Assembly (NCBI GenBank): GCA_963742715.1
Contig: CAVUMR010000002.1
Location: 1,488,001-1,552,000, forward strand
DNA: 64,000 nucleotides
Direction of reading: 5' to 3'
DNA from: CAVUMR01 sp963742715
GTDB taxonomy: Bacteria > Actinomycetota > Actinomycetes > Mycobacteriales > Micromonosporaceae
Translations under genes and position numbers: made by a program
Notes under the pieces: model-generated
Seen by the model: only the letters and a program-made list of their open reading frames with translations
Database searches by the model: none
What the model was told of the DNA's origin: nothing
Part shown: piece by piece, positions 34,601 through 40,758 of the stretch
Layout of the letters: every line of letters begins with the position of its first letter
Numbering within the stretch: position 1 is the first letter of the stretch

Positions 34601-36274
34601 GTCGTCGACGCCGGCGCGACCCTGCACGACGCGGCCCGGCGGCTGGGGGCGACACCGTTCGCGGTGGCCGTCGCGGCGTTCTCCGCCGTGCTCGGCCGCT
34701 GGGGTGCGACATCCCGGTTCGTACTCGGCCTGGATGTGGCCAACCGTCCGACGCCCGAGGCCGAGGCGCAGGTCGGCTACTTCGCCAACCAGGTGCCGGT
34801 GGCCGTCGACCTCGCCGGTAAGGCCGGCCTGGCCGAGGTGACCGCCCGGGTCGGCGACGCTCTCGTCGAGGCGATCGAGCACGGGGCCGCCCCGTACGAC
34901 GCGATCCTGCACGCGGTGCGCCGTGCCGGCTGGACCGGCGAGCGGCTGTTCGCCGCCAAGGTGGTACATCAACCGCTGCGGGCCCGCCGGCTGCCGCTCG
35001 ACGACGGGGCACACCTCGAGGTGTGCGACCCGGACCATCTCTCCCGGCACGATCCGCTGTCCCTCTGGGTGTGGGAGGACGCGGGTCACGCGGTACTCGA
35101 ACTCCATCACCGATCCGATGCCTGCGGCGAGGACGTCGCCAACCGGGTGCTCGCCGACGTACTCGCGGAGCTCCGCGCGGTGATCGACGGCACCGGCTTT
35201 CCGAAGGAGCGCCTGGACATGTCCCTGGACGACACCGAGGTCCGGCCGGAGCCGCTGCCGGCCTTCGACGATATCGACATCACGCCCGTCGACCTCGATC
35301 CGGCCGGCATCACGGTGTCGGTGGACGGCGGGCGCGCGACGAAGGTGCTCCTGGTACACGCGCAGGGGGTGGGCACGTCGGCCCGTGACTGGCTGGCCGG
35401 CAACCCGGAGACCTGGCGGGAGGGACTGCGCACCCACGGCGCCGTATTGCTGCGCGGATTCGACGTGTCGTCCGCGGCCGCGCTGGCCGACGCCACCGAC
35501 GTGGTGTTCACCGAGCCGTACGACACCGCGGAGCATCCGCGGAAGATGGTCGACGACGGCAGGGTCGTGACGCCGGTCGACTACTCCAGCGAGCTCGAGC
35601 TGTACTGGCACAACGAGGACACGTTCAACGACACCTGGCCGGCGCTCATCTCGTTCGCCTGTGCGAAGGTACCCGCCTCCGGCGGCCAGACCACGTTCGT
35701 CGACGGTACCCAGGTGCTGTCGGCGTTCAGCCCGGAGGCGCGCGATCGGTTCACCAGCACCGGCGTCACGTACACCCGCCGGTTCTATCCGGGGTTCGGG
35801 CTGCCCTGGCAGACCGTGTTCGGTACCGACGACCCGGCCGAGCTGGCCCGCCGCTGCGACGAGCGCGGCGAGGAACTCGCCTGGGAGGACGGCGTCCTGT
35901 GTGTCCGCGCCACCCGGCCGGCGGTCCGTAGCGGGGACGGCGAGGCGTGCTGGATCGCGCAGATCCTGCACTGGCACGAGCACTGCCTGCCGGCGGACGT
36001 ACGCGCCGACCTGACCACGACCCTCGGCGGGAAGCTGCCCCGGGGCTGCACGTTCGGCGACGGTACGCCGATCGCCGACGAGACCGTCCAGCAGCTCATC
36101 GACCGCAGCCGCGGCATCGAGTACCCGCTGGACTGGCAGGTCGGCGACATGATCCTGGTCGACAACCGCCGACAGGCGCACGGCCGCCGGCCGTACCGGG
36201 GCGACCGCGGCGTGCTGGTCGCGCTCGGCGATCCGATCCGGCACGTACCGTCCGCAGCTGGGGAGCCGCGATGA
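28694..36274 (+). CDS. NRPS FAAL-ACP-C-A-T-C with C-terminal TauD hydroxylase
   Basis: This is a 2526-aa protein starting at GTG 28694 (GTGA overlap). Residues ~8-570 are a fatty acyl-AMP ligase: LQYTSGSTSAPKGV, WLPPYHDMGLIGG, CYGLAEATL. An ACP follows (GLDSL, Ser613). The next C domain has PHLVLDF (Pro801-His802) in place of HHxxxDG: a starter C with one His lost. The A domain has pocket D-I-A-Q-I-G-F-F-W-K, faintly Gly-like, no firm call; its linker holds an 18-bp minisatellite. T is GGYSL (Ser1694). A second C (HHIAFDGW, His1879) and a TauD/SyrP-like domain (His2306-x-Glu2308, His2496) end the protein. It should activate a fatty acid, load it on its ACP, acylate the first amino acid, then condense onto a separate A-T protein whose residue the TauD domain hydroxylates. 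Confidence 0.9.
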   Translation: MSRRQGGTLVDILTARAAERPDAIVFGFLGTDAIAVDQASYRDLLVAAGRVASVLRDRGAVGERVLIVAPPGRRYLEWFLGCVLAGAVAVPSAPPTNSQRAERLRTVIANAGAGFAVGAERQRRLLAGADLRWFDVDDHVTAPESEAPAGPAADDVAFLQYTSGSTSAPKGVVVTHSALVANLGQMTEVFGLDPAARGVSWLPPYHDMGLIGGILVPVFAGFRMDLMDPVAFSRDPLGWIRAVAASGATISGGPDTAFELAARELAKHGDDLELDLSRWSTAFVGAEPVRAETLARFAAAAAPLGFDRRAFRPCYGLAEATLMVTCAPAASVAAPVAASGAVADGPVAGAVAEDPAAGADPAPVSCGPPVPGVEVLVVDPSTGRPVEAGAVGEVWVRGPSVAAGYWRAPAATAERFHAAVPGAADRYLRTGDLGLLTGSGELVPTGRLSDLMIVAGRNVYPQDLEAAVRRAADPLEPGMAAAFELDGEPAVLLECRVPDARAESLLRELRDAVLAECDVRPAVVALARTGTLPRTSSGKVQRSLTRERFVAGRCHLLATLDDRADQRPDRGSTYGRPVDRGTVLAHLRRRLADAGFPVDAGDDPAISALGLDSLFLIRMAGELDLVAGGPIDRAHLWRTGSLSELATLVVRTRAGRPALTSSATTPDAPPSAAGAVPLTGPHAGMWLAEQLNPATTNLWMACEVDGLAVEVLTGRIDRLVERHDAFRLSFEQRGGQVVALPAAVTGGTVTTVVDGTRWSTAHLRDWMAARTTEPFDLGVPPLLRAFVVERPTGLALLLVAPHLVLDFQSILVLAEELMTGTAAGSAASYRELLAAYADTSSVPADPASEPPPGADLMLPFRRSTQVSSTAAAEERTELSARAVDAIRELARSQRTTPLAVLLAVYVTALHQLSGQEQITVGVPETGRAAPRFAGTVGMAMHPVPVTVRMTHGRSLAELADDIGRQLRATWERRSTAPTGASPAPFETVVIRNSAQGTRWPQLALYETSDGVELDVDGARWRSVAIARRLVAVPLTMVLAEQDDRVVMVLRFQTDRYDDAGVRELLHAVRMVAERLAAPAAVTAPPVTTTPAAGSPVTASPATEPTARGGTVVSGLREVVHRFGARVALEDSRTALTYDELWAAVSSAAGALVRNGVRPGDRIGILHRRDVHAVVATLAVSRAGAAFVHLDVGSPPARLRDMVADAGVRLVVACPDNAPTAARLPVPWLASDAMTAPAALTVPAAMTGPAALAVPAAMTGPVAMTGPAALTVPAAMTGPAAMTAAPDLSGDPPPAAAAYVSFTSGSSGRPKGVVVSHRAAVAGAHGTGVPVALGPADVVCGISPFGWDIAVADILAALLRGATLAVAGEEHESDGTALRHFLDRHRVTVLQTTPQRWRLLLAAGWRPAPGFRAISGGDSMTSADVTRFHQVGAHVWNFYGPTEATFWATCFDFCDPHRPGDVPIGRPLGQYRVYVLDEADRPVPPGAVGELHIGGAAVADGYAGMPRTTAERFVPDPFSAVAGARMYRTGDLVRWRDDVGLSYVGRFGSYAKLRGYRVELGEIEGVLAALPAVREAAAGIVDGAGPGAEAEVVGYVVPADGVELDLLELNRGCAERLPQYMIPTRYAVLAALPVTGAGKVDRAALREVPLEAVRGAVARRPGTATETLVAEVFEEVLGRGEVDVRDDLFLIGGYSLRAMQVASRLSERTGAAVGVRDVFTHRTVEALAKWLDAEGPARRPTGSGPPSGGATGTVLRGQRRLWTMQELSGTAELGMPVLLAVPGGDATVVAATVRALVDRHALLRSAFALVDGVLTRLPGEPAAVPDALLMAPDRDAGGAAARDWLAAARARPWRLDSGPPLRTAIVDVPGYGVFVAMVVHHIAFDGWSGQLLVTEFAAAYRALAAGGTPVLAPLAELDDVLVRVAAGETDEATRDDVAYFVRQVAMVPELPLPLAGGGPVPPTGPGDGRCVVDAGATLHDAARRLGATPFAVAVAAFSAVLGRWGATSRFVLGLDVANRPTPEAEAQVGYFANQVPVAVDLAGKAGLAEVTARVGDALVEAIEHGAAPYDAILHAVRRAGWTGERLFAAKVVHQPLRARRLPLDDGAHLEVCDPDHLSRHDPLSLWVWEDAGHAVLELHHRSDACGEDVANRVLADVLAELRAVIDGTGFPKERLDMSLDDTEVRPEPLPAFDDIDITPVDLDPAGITVSVDGGRATKVLLVHAQGVGTSARDWLAGNPETWREGLRTHGAVLLRGFDVSSAAALADATDVVFTEPYDTAEHPRKMVDDGRVVTPVDYSSELELYWHNEDTFNDTWPALISFACAKVPASGGQTTFVDGTQVLSAFSPEARDRFTSTGVTYTRRFYPGFGLPWQTVFGTDDPAELARRCDERGEELAWEDGVLCVRATRPAVRSGDGEACWIAQILHWHEHCLPADVRADLTTTLGGKLPRGCTFGDGTPIADETVQQLIDRSRGIEYPLDWQVGDMILVDNRRQAHGRRPYRGDRGVLVALGDPIRHVPSAAGEPR
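32387..32540 (+). repeat. 18-bp minisatellite inside the A domain (8 units plus a partial)
   Basis: Eight contiguous 18-bp units (32387-32530) of the type gcgatgactgggccggcc / gcgttgacagtgccggcc are followed by a partial ninth. They encode hexapeptides AMTGPA, ALTVPA and variants (residues 1232-1279), just before the A3 loop of the A domain. Length change in units keeps the frame, so the linker can expand or shrink without killing the gene. Confidence 0.92.
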
Positions 36275-37533
36275 CGAACGTCCTGTTCTGCAAGTGGGAC
36301 GAGCCGGCGGTACGGGCGCTGCTCGACCGCGACGTGCGCCTGGTACTCCTGCTGGACGACGGCGACGTCTCCTGGGTACAGGTACCCGGGGACGTCGCGG
36401 ACTCGGTGATCCGGACCTATCAGGTGTCGTCGCTGAACTCCATCGAGGAGTTGGAGAGCGTGCTGGCCGACCTGGCGGTCGAGCAGGTACGGATCGACCG
36501 GGTCGCCAGCACCAGCGAGCTCAGCCAGTACGGCGCCGGGTACCTCGCCACCCGGCTCGGCATCGACCCGGACGGCTGTGATGTCGCGGCCCACTCCCGG
36601 GACAAGCGCTGGATGAAGCTGCGGGCGCGCGCGGCCGGCATCCCGACCGCGGCGTTCGCCACCGTCCGCGACCAGGGCGGCGAGAACCAGCTCCGTACCG
36701 TGGTCGAGAAGGTCGGGCTGCCGCTGGTGCTCAAGCCCAGCAACGGCGTGGCGACGATCGCGACCACCCGGGTACACACGGCCGAGCAGCTCGAGTCGGC
36801 GGTCACCGGCTACCAGGGCGTGCCCGGCTGGTCCCGGCAGCTCATCGCCGAGCAGTGCCTGTCCGGCGACGAGTACCACATCGACGCGGTGTGGCGGGAC
36901 GGCAAGGCGTGGCTCTTCGCGGTCAGCCGGTACTTCTGCCCCCGGCTCACGCTGGAGGAGGGCGAGCGGCTCAACGGCGCGATCCTGCTCCCGGAGGACC
37001 GGCACGGCGACTTCTATGCCCGGGTACGGGACCTGCACGACCGGCTCAACGCCGCGTTGGGGATCCGGCACGGCGCGACCCACCTCGAGGTCTTCCACGA
37101 CCCGGCGTCCGACGAGCTCTACTTCTCCGAGATCGCGACCCGCGTCGGCGGTGCGTGCATCCCGCAGATGGTGGGGGAGCGGTTCGGCGTCGACACCCGG
37201 CAGGCCTGGGCCCACGAACTGGCCGGCGGTGCGCCCGAGGAGTTGCCCTGGCGGGAGCCGGAGCACCCCTACCTCGCCTGGATCAACCTCGCCCCCCGGC
37301 GGGCCGGGCGGATCGAGAGCATGCCCCGGCCGGAAGGACTCCTGGCCGATCCGCACGTCGTGGCGGTGCACTACGGCCGGCACGAAGGCGACCGGATCAG
37401 CTTCGGCCATCCTTCCGTGTGGTGCCTGATGCTGGTGCTCGGCGCCGACACCGAACAGCGCATCCTCGAGCTCGCCGACGAGGTGCAGGTCCTCGCCGAC
37501 ACGATCGTGGTCACCGATGTCGCAGACGGTTGA
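36271..37533 (+). CDS. ATP-grasp carboxylate-amine ligase
   Basis: This is a 420-aa ATP-grasp protein. The ATP-binding core is seen as LVLKPSNGVATIATTRV (the lysine and flexible loop), then LIAEQCLSGDEYHIDAVW, and the Mg-binding end LYFSEIATRVGGACIPQM with Glu and Arg. Such enzymes join a carboxylate to an amine or another nucleophile through an acyl-phosphate, as in L-amino acid ligases and the D-Ala-D-Ala ligase fold. ATGA overlap with the upstream NRPS puts it in the pathway. With no type I thioesterase in the operon, it may add a residue to the peptide, form a dipeptide monomer or help in release. The C-terminal ~90 residues are a separate accessory domain. The substrate is unknown. Confidence 0.85.
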   Translation: MTNVLFCKWDEPAVRALLDRDVRLVLLLDDGDVSWVQVPGDVADSVIRTYQVSSLNSIEELESVLADLAVEQVRIDRVASTSELSQYGAGYLATRLGIDPDGCDVAAHSRDKRWMKLRARAAGIPTAAFATVRDQGGENQLRTVVEKVGLPLVLKPSNGVATIATTRVHTAEQLESAVTGYQGVPGWSRQLIAEQCLSGDEYHIDAVWRDGKAWLFAVSRYFCPRLTLEEGERLNGAILLPEDRHGDFYARVRDLHDRLNAALGIRHGATHLEVFHDPASDELYFSEIATRVGGACIPQMVGERFGVDTRQAWAHELAGGAPEELPWREPEHPYLAWINLAPRRAGRIESMPRPEGLLADPHVVAVHYGRHEGDRISFGHPSVWCLMLVLGADTEQRILELADEVQVLADTIVVTDVADG

Positions 37534-38785
37534 CGAGGCGCCGGCGGCCGCGCCGCCGGGCATCTTCCGGCTCGCCAACTTCCGGTGGCTGCTCGGCGCC
37601 CGCGCCCTCGCCGTCACCGGTTCCGCGCTGTCCCCGGTCGCGACCGCGTTCGCGGTGCTGGAGTTGACCGGAAGCGCCACCCAGCTCGGCCTCCTGCTCT
37701 TCGTCCGGCAGGTCACCCAGGTGCTGATGTCGCTGGTCGCGGGCGTGGTGGCCGACCGGCTCCGCCGGTTCCGGGTCCTGATCGCGGCCGACCTCACCGC
37801 GTTCGCGTCGCAGGGCGCGGCGGCCGCGCTGCTGCTGTCCGGCCACGCGACCGTTCCGCTGCTCGCCGTCACGGCGGTGGTGAACGGCGCCGCCGCGGCG
37901 TTCATCCTTCCCGCGATGAACGGGCTCGTCCCCCAGGTGGTACCGGCGAGCCACCTGCAGCCGGCCAACGCGGTCCTGCGGATGTCGTTCAACATCTGCT
38001 CGATCGCCGGAATCATGCTCGGCGGCGTGACCGTCGCGGCCAGCAGCGCCGGCTGGGCGGTGGCCGTGAACGCCGGCACCTTCCTGCTCAGCGCCGCGTT
38101 GATGAGCCGGATCCGCGGCATCTCGGGCACGCTGCGGGCCGCGTCGAGCTTCCTCGCCGAGCTGCGTACCGGTTGGCGCGAGTTCACCAGCCGCCAGTGG
38201 CTGTGGGTGGCCGTCGCGCAGGCCTGCTTCTACAACTGCGCGTACGTGGGCGTACTGACCGTGCTGGGGCCGGTGATCGCGCTGCACAACCTGGGCGGCG
38301 CCTTCAGCTGGTCGGTGATCGTGGGCGGGCACAACCTCGGGTACATCGTGGGCGGCGTGGTGGCGGCCAGGTTCCGTACCCGCCGGCCGTTGTTCGTCGG
38401 GCTGCTGCTCATGCTCACCGAGGTGCCGTTCATCGCCGGGTTCGGCTTCGCCGGTTCGGCCGCGCTGCCGGAGCAGGTGCTCGTCGTGGTACTGACCGTG
38501 GCCGCGTTCGCCGGCGGCCTCGGCATCGAGATCTTCGGCGTGCTGTGGGACGCGACGATCCAGGGCCAGATCCCGGAGCACGCGGTCTCCCGGGTGAGCT
38601 CGTACGACCAGCTCGCGTCGTTCATCTTCGTACCGTTCGGGATGGCGGCGGTCGGCCCGCTCGCCGCGGCCACAGACTCGTCCACCGCGGCGTACCTGGC
38701 CGCCGTGCTGATGGCCGCGAGCGTCGGCTGCGCCCTGTCGGTGCCGGCGGTACGGCGGATGCGCCTGAGACCCTCACCCTCCTGA
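37517..38785 (+). CDS. MFS exporter, EntS-like
   Basis: This is a 422-aa membrane protein with about 12 hydrophobic segments and the MFS loop GVVADRLRRFRVL between helices 2 and 3. The N-terminal pattern (FRLANFRWLLGARALAVTG) and overall length match the MFS_3 / EntS group that exports siderophores and other peptide products. It overlaps the ATP-grasp gene by 17 nt, so it is translationally linked to the cluster. Export of the NRPS product, and self-protection, is the natural role. It is the only transporter gene in the operon; no siderophore-uptake ABC genes are visible in the window. Confidence 0.9.
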   Translation: MSQTVDEAPAAAPPGIFRLANFRWLLGARALAVTGSALSPVATAFAVLELTGSATQLGLLLFVRQVTQVLMSLVAGVVADRLRRFRVLIAADLTAFASQGAAAALLLSGHATVPLLAVTAVVNGAAAAFILPAMNGLVPQVVPASHLQPANAVLRMSFNICSIAGIMLGGVTVAASSAGWAVAVNAGTFLLSAALMSRIRGISGTLRAASSFLAELRTGWREFTSRQWLWVAVAQACFYNCAYVGVLTVLGPVIALHNLGGAFSWSVIVGGHNLGYIVGGVVAARFRTRRPLFVGLLLMLTEVPFIAGFGFAGSAALPEQVLVVVLTVAAFAGGLGIEIFGVLWDATIQGQIPEHAVSRVSSYDQLASFIFVPFGMAAVGPLAAATDSSTAAYLAAVLMAASVGCALSVPAVRRMRLRPSPS

Positions 38786-38848
38786 CCCCCGGGTCCCGGA
38801 ACCTCCGGACCACCCCGAACCCCCGGAACCCTGGCCAGATCCCACCCA

Positions 38849-38867
38849 GGTGCCGAACGTCGGCACC
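38849..38867 (+). promoter_or_regulatory. Hairpin in the longest gap of the operon
   Basis: GGTGCCGA (38849-38856) pairs perfectly with TCGGCACC (38860-38867) around a 3-nt loop, 22 nt before the methyltransferase start. There is no T tract. It may moderate read-through or protect the 3' part of the message; an independent promoter for the last five genes cannot be excluded. Confidence 0.4.
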
Positions 38868-38889
38868 GTCGATCGAAAGGACAACCGTC

Positions 38890-39693
38890 GTGGACAAGTT
38901 TGCGGCCGCGAACAAGGAAGCGTGGGAGGACTACATCCCACTGCACCTGTCAAAGGACTACTACGACTTCGCGGCGTTCGAGGCCGGCACGCTTCCGATG
39001 CGGCCGATCGAGGATGCCGAGCTGCAGGACGTGGATGGCAAGCGGGTCCTGCACCTCGGCTGCCATCTCGGCATCGAAACCATGGCGTTGGCCCGCCGCG
39101 GTGCGTCGGTCGTCGGCATGGACCTGTCCGAACGCGCGATCGAGTGGGCGGCGCAGGCGGCGAAGCGGCTGGAGCTCGACGCCCGGTTCATCGCCTGCGA
39201 CATCATGGACGCCGAGCAGTACTGCGACGAGAAGTTCGACATCGTCTACGTCTCGTACGGCGTGCTGCCCTACGTCGGGGACCTGCTGAAGCTCGCCACC
39301 ATCGCCAAGGAGTTCCTGGTCGACGGCGGGTACTACTACATCGCCGAAGTGCACCCGATGTACTACACGCTCAACTGGGAGCTGTGCGAGAAGGGCCACC
39401 CGGAGTGCTCGGGGTACTTCCACCCGGAGGAGCCGTACCTGCTCGAGCGCAAGGGCTCGTACGTCGACCGCGGCGACCCGATCACCCAGAACGTGTACCT
39501 CTGGGGCCACACGATGGCCGACATGGTCAACGCGGTGTGCGACGCCGGTCTCCGGCTGGAGTTCCTGCACGAGTTCCCGTACTCGACCTATCCCGGCCGG
39601 GAGTACTTCGAGCAGGGACCGGACCGGATGTGGCGGATTCCCGGTGACGTGGAGTTGCCGCTGAGCTTCTCGATGCGCGCCCGGCGCGGGTGA
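38890..39693 (+). CDS. Class I SAM-dependent methyltransferase
   Basis: This 267-aa protein has motif I VLHLGCHLGIETMALARRG and the following acidic strand end VVGMDLSERAIE, typical of Rossmann methyltransferases. The glycine-rich loop has CHLG instead of GxGxG, as in several small-molecule O/N-methyltransferases. The start is GTG 38890, behind GAAAGGA; a longer upstream frame crosses the MFS gene and is not used. It sits between the exporter and the free carrier protein, so it may act on a carrier-bound residue or the finished peptide. It is separate from the N-methyltransferase domain built into the 1929-aa synthetase. The methyl acceptor is not predictable. Confidence 0.85.
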   Translation: MDKFAAANKEAWEDYIPLHLSKDYYDFAAFEAGTLPMRPIEDAELQDVDGKRVLHLGCHLGIETMALARRGASVVGMDLSERAIEWAAQAAKRLELDARFIACDIMDAEQYCDEKFDIVYVSYGVLPYVGDLLKLATIAKEFLVDGGYYYIAEVHPMYYTLNWELCEKGHPECSGYFHPEEPYLLERKGSYVDRGDPITQNVYLWGHTMADMVNAVCDAGLRLEFLHEFPYSTYPGREYFEQGPDRMWRIPGDVELPLSFSMRARRG

Positions 39694-39694
39694 G

Positions 39695-39949
39695 GTGACC
39701 GACATGAACGGCCGGCAGCAGGAGCTCGAGGCGATCATCGCGGACGCGTGGCGGGAGACGCTCGACACCGACGACTTCACCAACGACGACTCGTTCTTCG
39801 AGGTCGGCGGCGACTCGATGAAGCTCGCCATGGTCTTCCACCTCGTCCGGGAACGGCTGGAGCTGGAGGATCTGGCGCTGCTGGACATCTTCCGCAACCC
39901 GACCGTCCGCTCGTACGCGGAGCACCTCCAGCGGCTCGCGGTGAGCTGA
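39695..39949 (+). CDS. Free-standing peptidyl carrier protein
   Basis: This 84-aa carrier has the phosphopantetheine site FFEVGGDSM (Ser41). It begins with GTG 39695, or ATG 39704 nine bases on. It follows the methyltransferase stop by one base and precedes the thioesterase. The A protein encoded two genes later has no T domain, so this carrier is its likely partner. Together they would present an aliphatic residue to a terminal C domain, most simply that of the 1929-aa synthetase. An alternative is that the residue is modified on this carrier first. Confidence 0.9.
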   Translation: MTDMNGRQQELEAIIADAWRETLDTDDFTNDDSFFEVGGDSMKLAMVFHLVRERLELEDLALLDIFRNPTVRSYAEHLQRLAVS

Positions 39950-39956
39950 GCGCCGC

Positions 39957-40757
39957 ATGACTGTTTCGCCGACGCGCGCACCCGCACCGGTCGTGGCCGG
40001 CCGGGTCGGCCTGCTCCGGCTCGGCGCCGCGCGTCCCGACCCGGCGCCGGCCAGGCGACTGCTCTGCATTCCGTACGCCGGTGGCAACGGTCTGGCGTAC
40101 GCGCCGTGGGCCGGGCAGCTCGGCGACCGCGGGGTCGCCCTGTACGCGGTGGACCTTCCGGGCCGGCTGGGCCGGATCGACGAGCCGCCGTACGACGAGG
40201 TCGACGCGCTGGTCGGCGACCTCTGCGACCGGCTGGAGTCGTGGTCGGGCCCGCCGTACGACCTGTTCGGGCACAGCTTCGGCGCGCTGGTCGCGTTCGA
40301 GGTGGTGCGCGAACTGCACCGCAGGGGCAGCGGTACGCCGGGCCGCCTGATCGTCTCCGGTTTCGTGGCACCCCAGGTGTACCGGGCGCGCCGGCAGCTC
40401 GCAGACCTCAGCGACGTGGAGCTGATCGACCATCTCTTCGCGATGGACGGTACCCCGGTCGACGCCCGGACCGAGCCGGCGCTGACCGGCCTGCTGGCGC
40501 GGACCTTCCGCGCCGACCTGCGCATCATGGAGCGGTACCGGCACCGCCACACGCCGCCGTCGGACGTACCGATCTCGGTGTTCGCCGGCAGCTCCGACTT
40601 CGACGCCGAGCTGCCCGCCATGCGGGCGTGGCAGCAGCACACGACCCGGCCGGTACGGCTCTCGGTGTTCCCGGGGGGCCACTTCTTTCCGTGGCAGGCC
40701 GACGGCTTCGTCGCGCACCTCGGCCGGGAGGTCGGCGCGGTGGGAGTCGGCCGGTGA
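39957..40757 (+). CDS. Type II thioesterase
   Basis: This 266-aa alpha/beta hydrolase is of the RifR/GrsT kind. It has CIPYAGGNGLAYAPWA near the N terminus, the nucleophile elbow GHSFGA (Ser107) and the catalytic His242 in GGHFF; Asp is expected near FAGSSDFDA. Type II enzymes clear misprimed or stalled acyl groups from carrier proteins. Because no integrated type I thioesterase was found in any of the synthetases, this enzyme could also take part in chain release. It lies between the free carrier and the free A protein with only short gaps. Confidence 0.93.
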   Translation: MTVSPTRAPAPVVAGRVGLLRLGAARPDPAPARRLLCIPYAGGNGLAYAPWAGQLGDRGVALYAVDLPGRLGRIDEPPYDEVDALVGDLCDRLESWSGPPYDLFGHSFGALVAFEVVRELHRRGSGTPGRLIVSGFVAPQVYRARRQLADLSDVELIDHLFAMDGTPVDARTEPALTGLLARTFRADLRIMERYRHRHTPPSDVPISVFAGSSDFDAELPAMRAWQQHTTRPVRLSVFPGGHFFPWQADGFVAHLGREVGAVGVGR

Positions 40758-40758
40758 C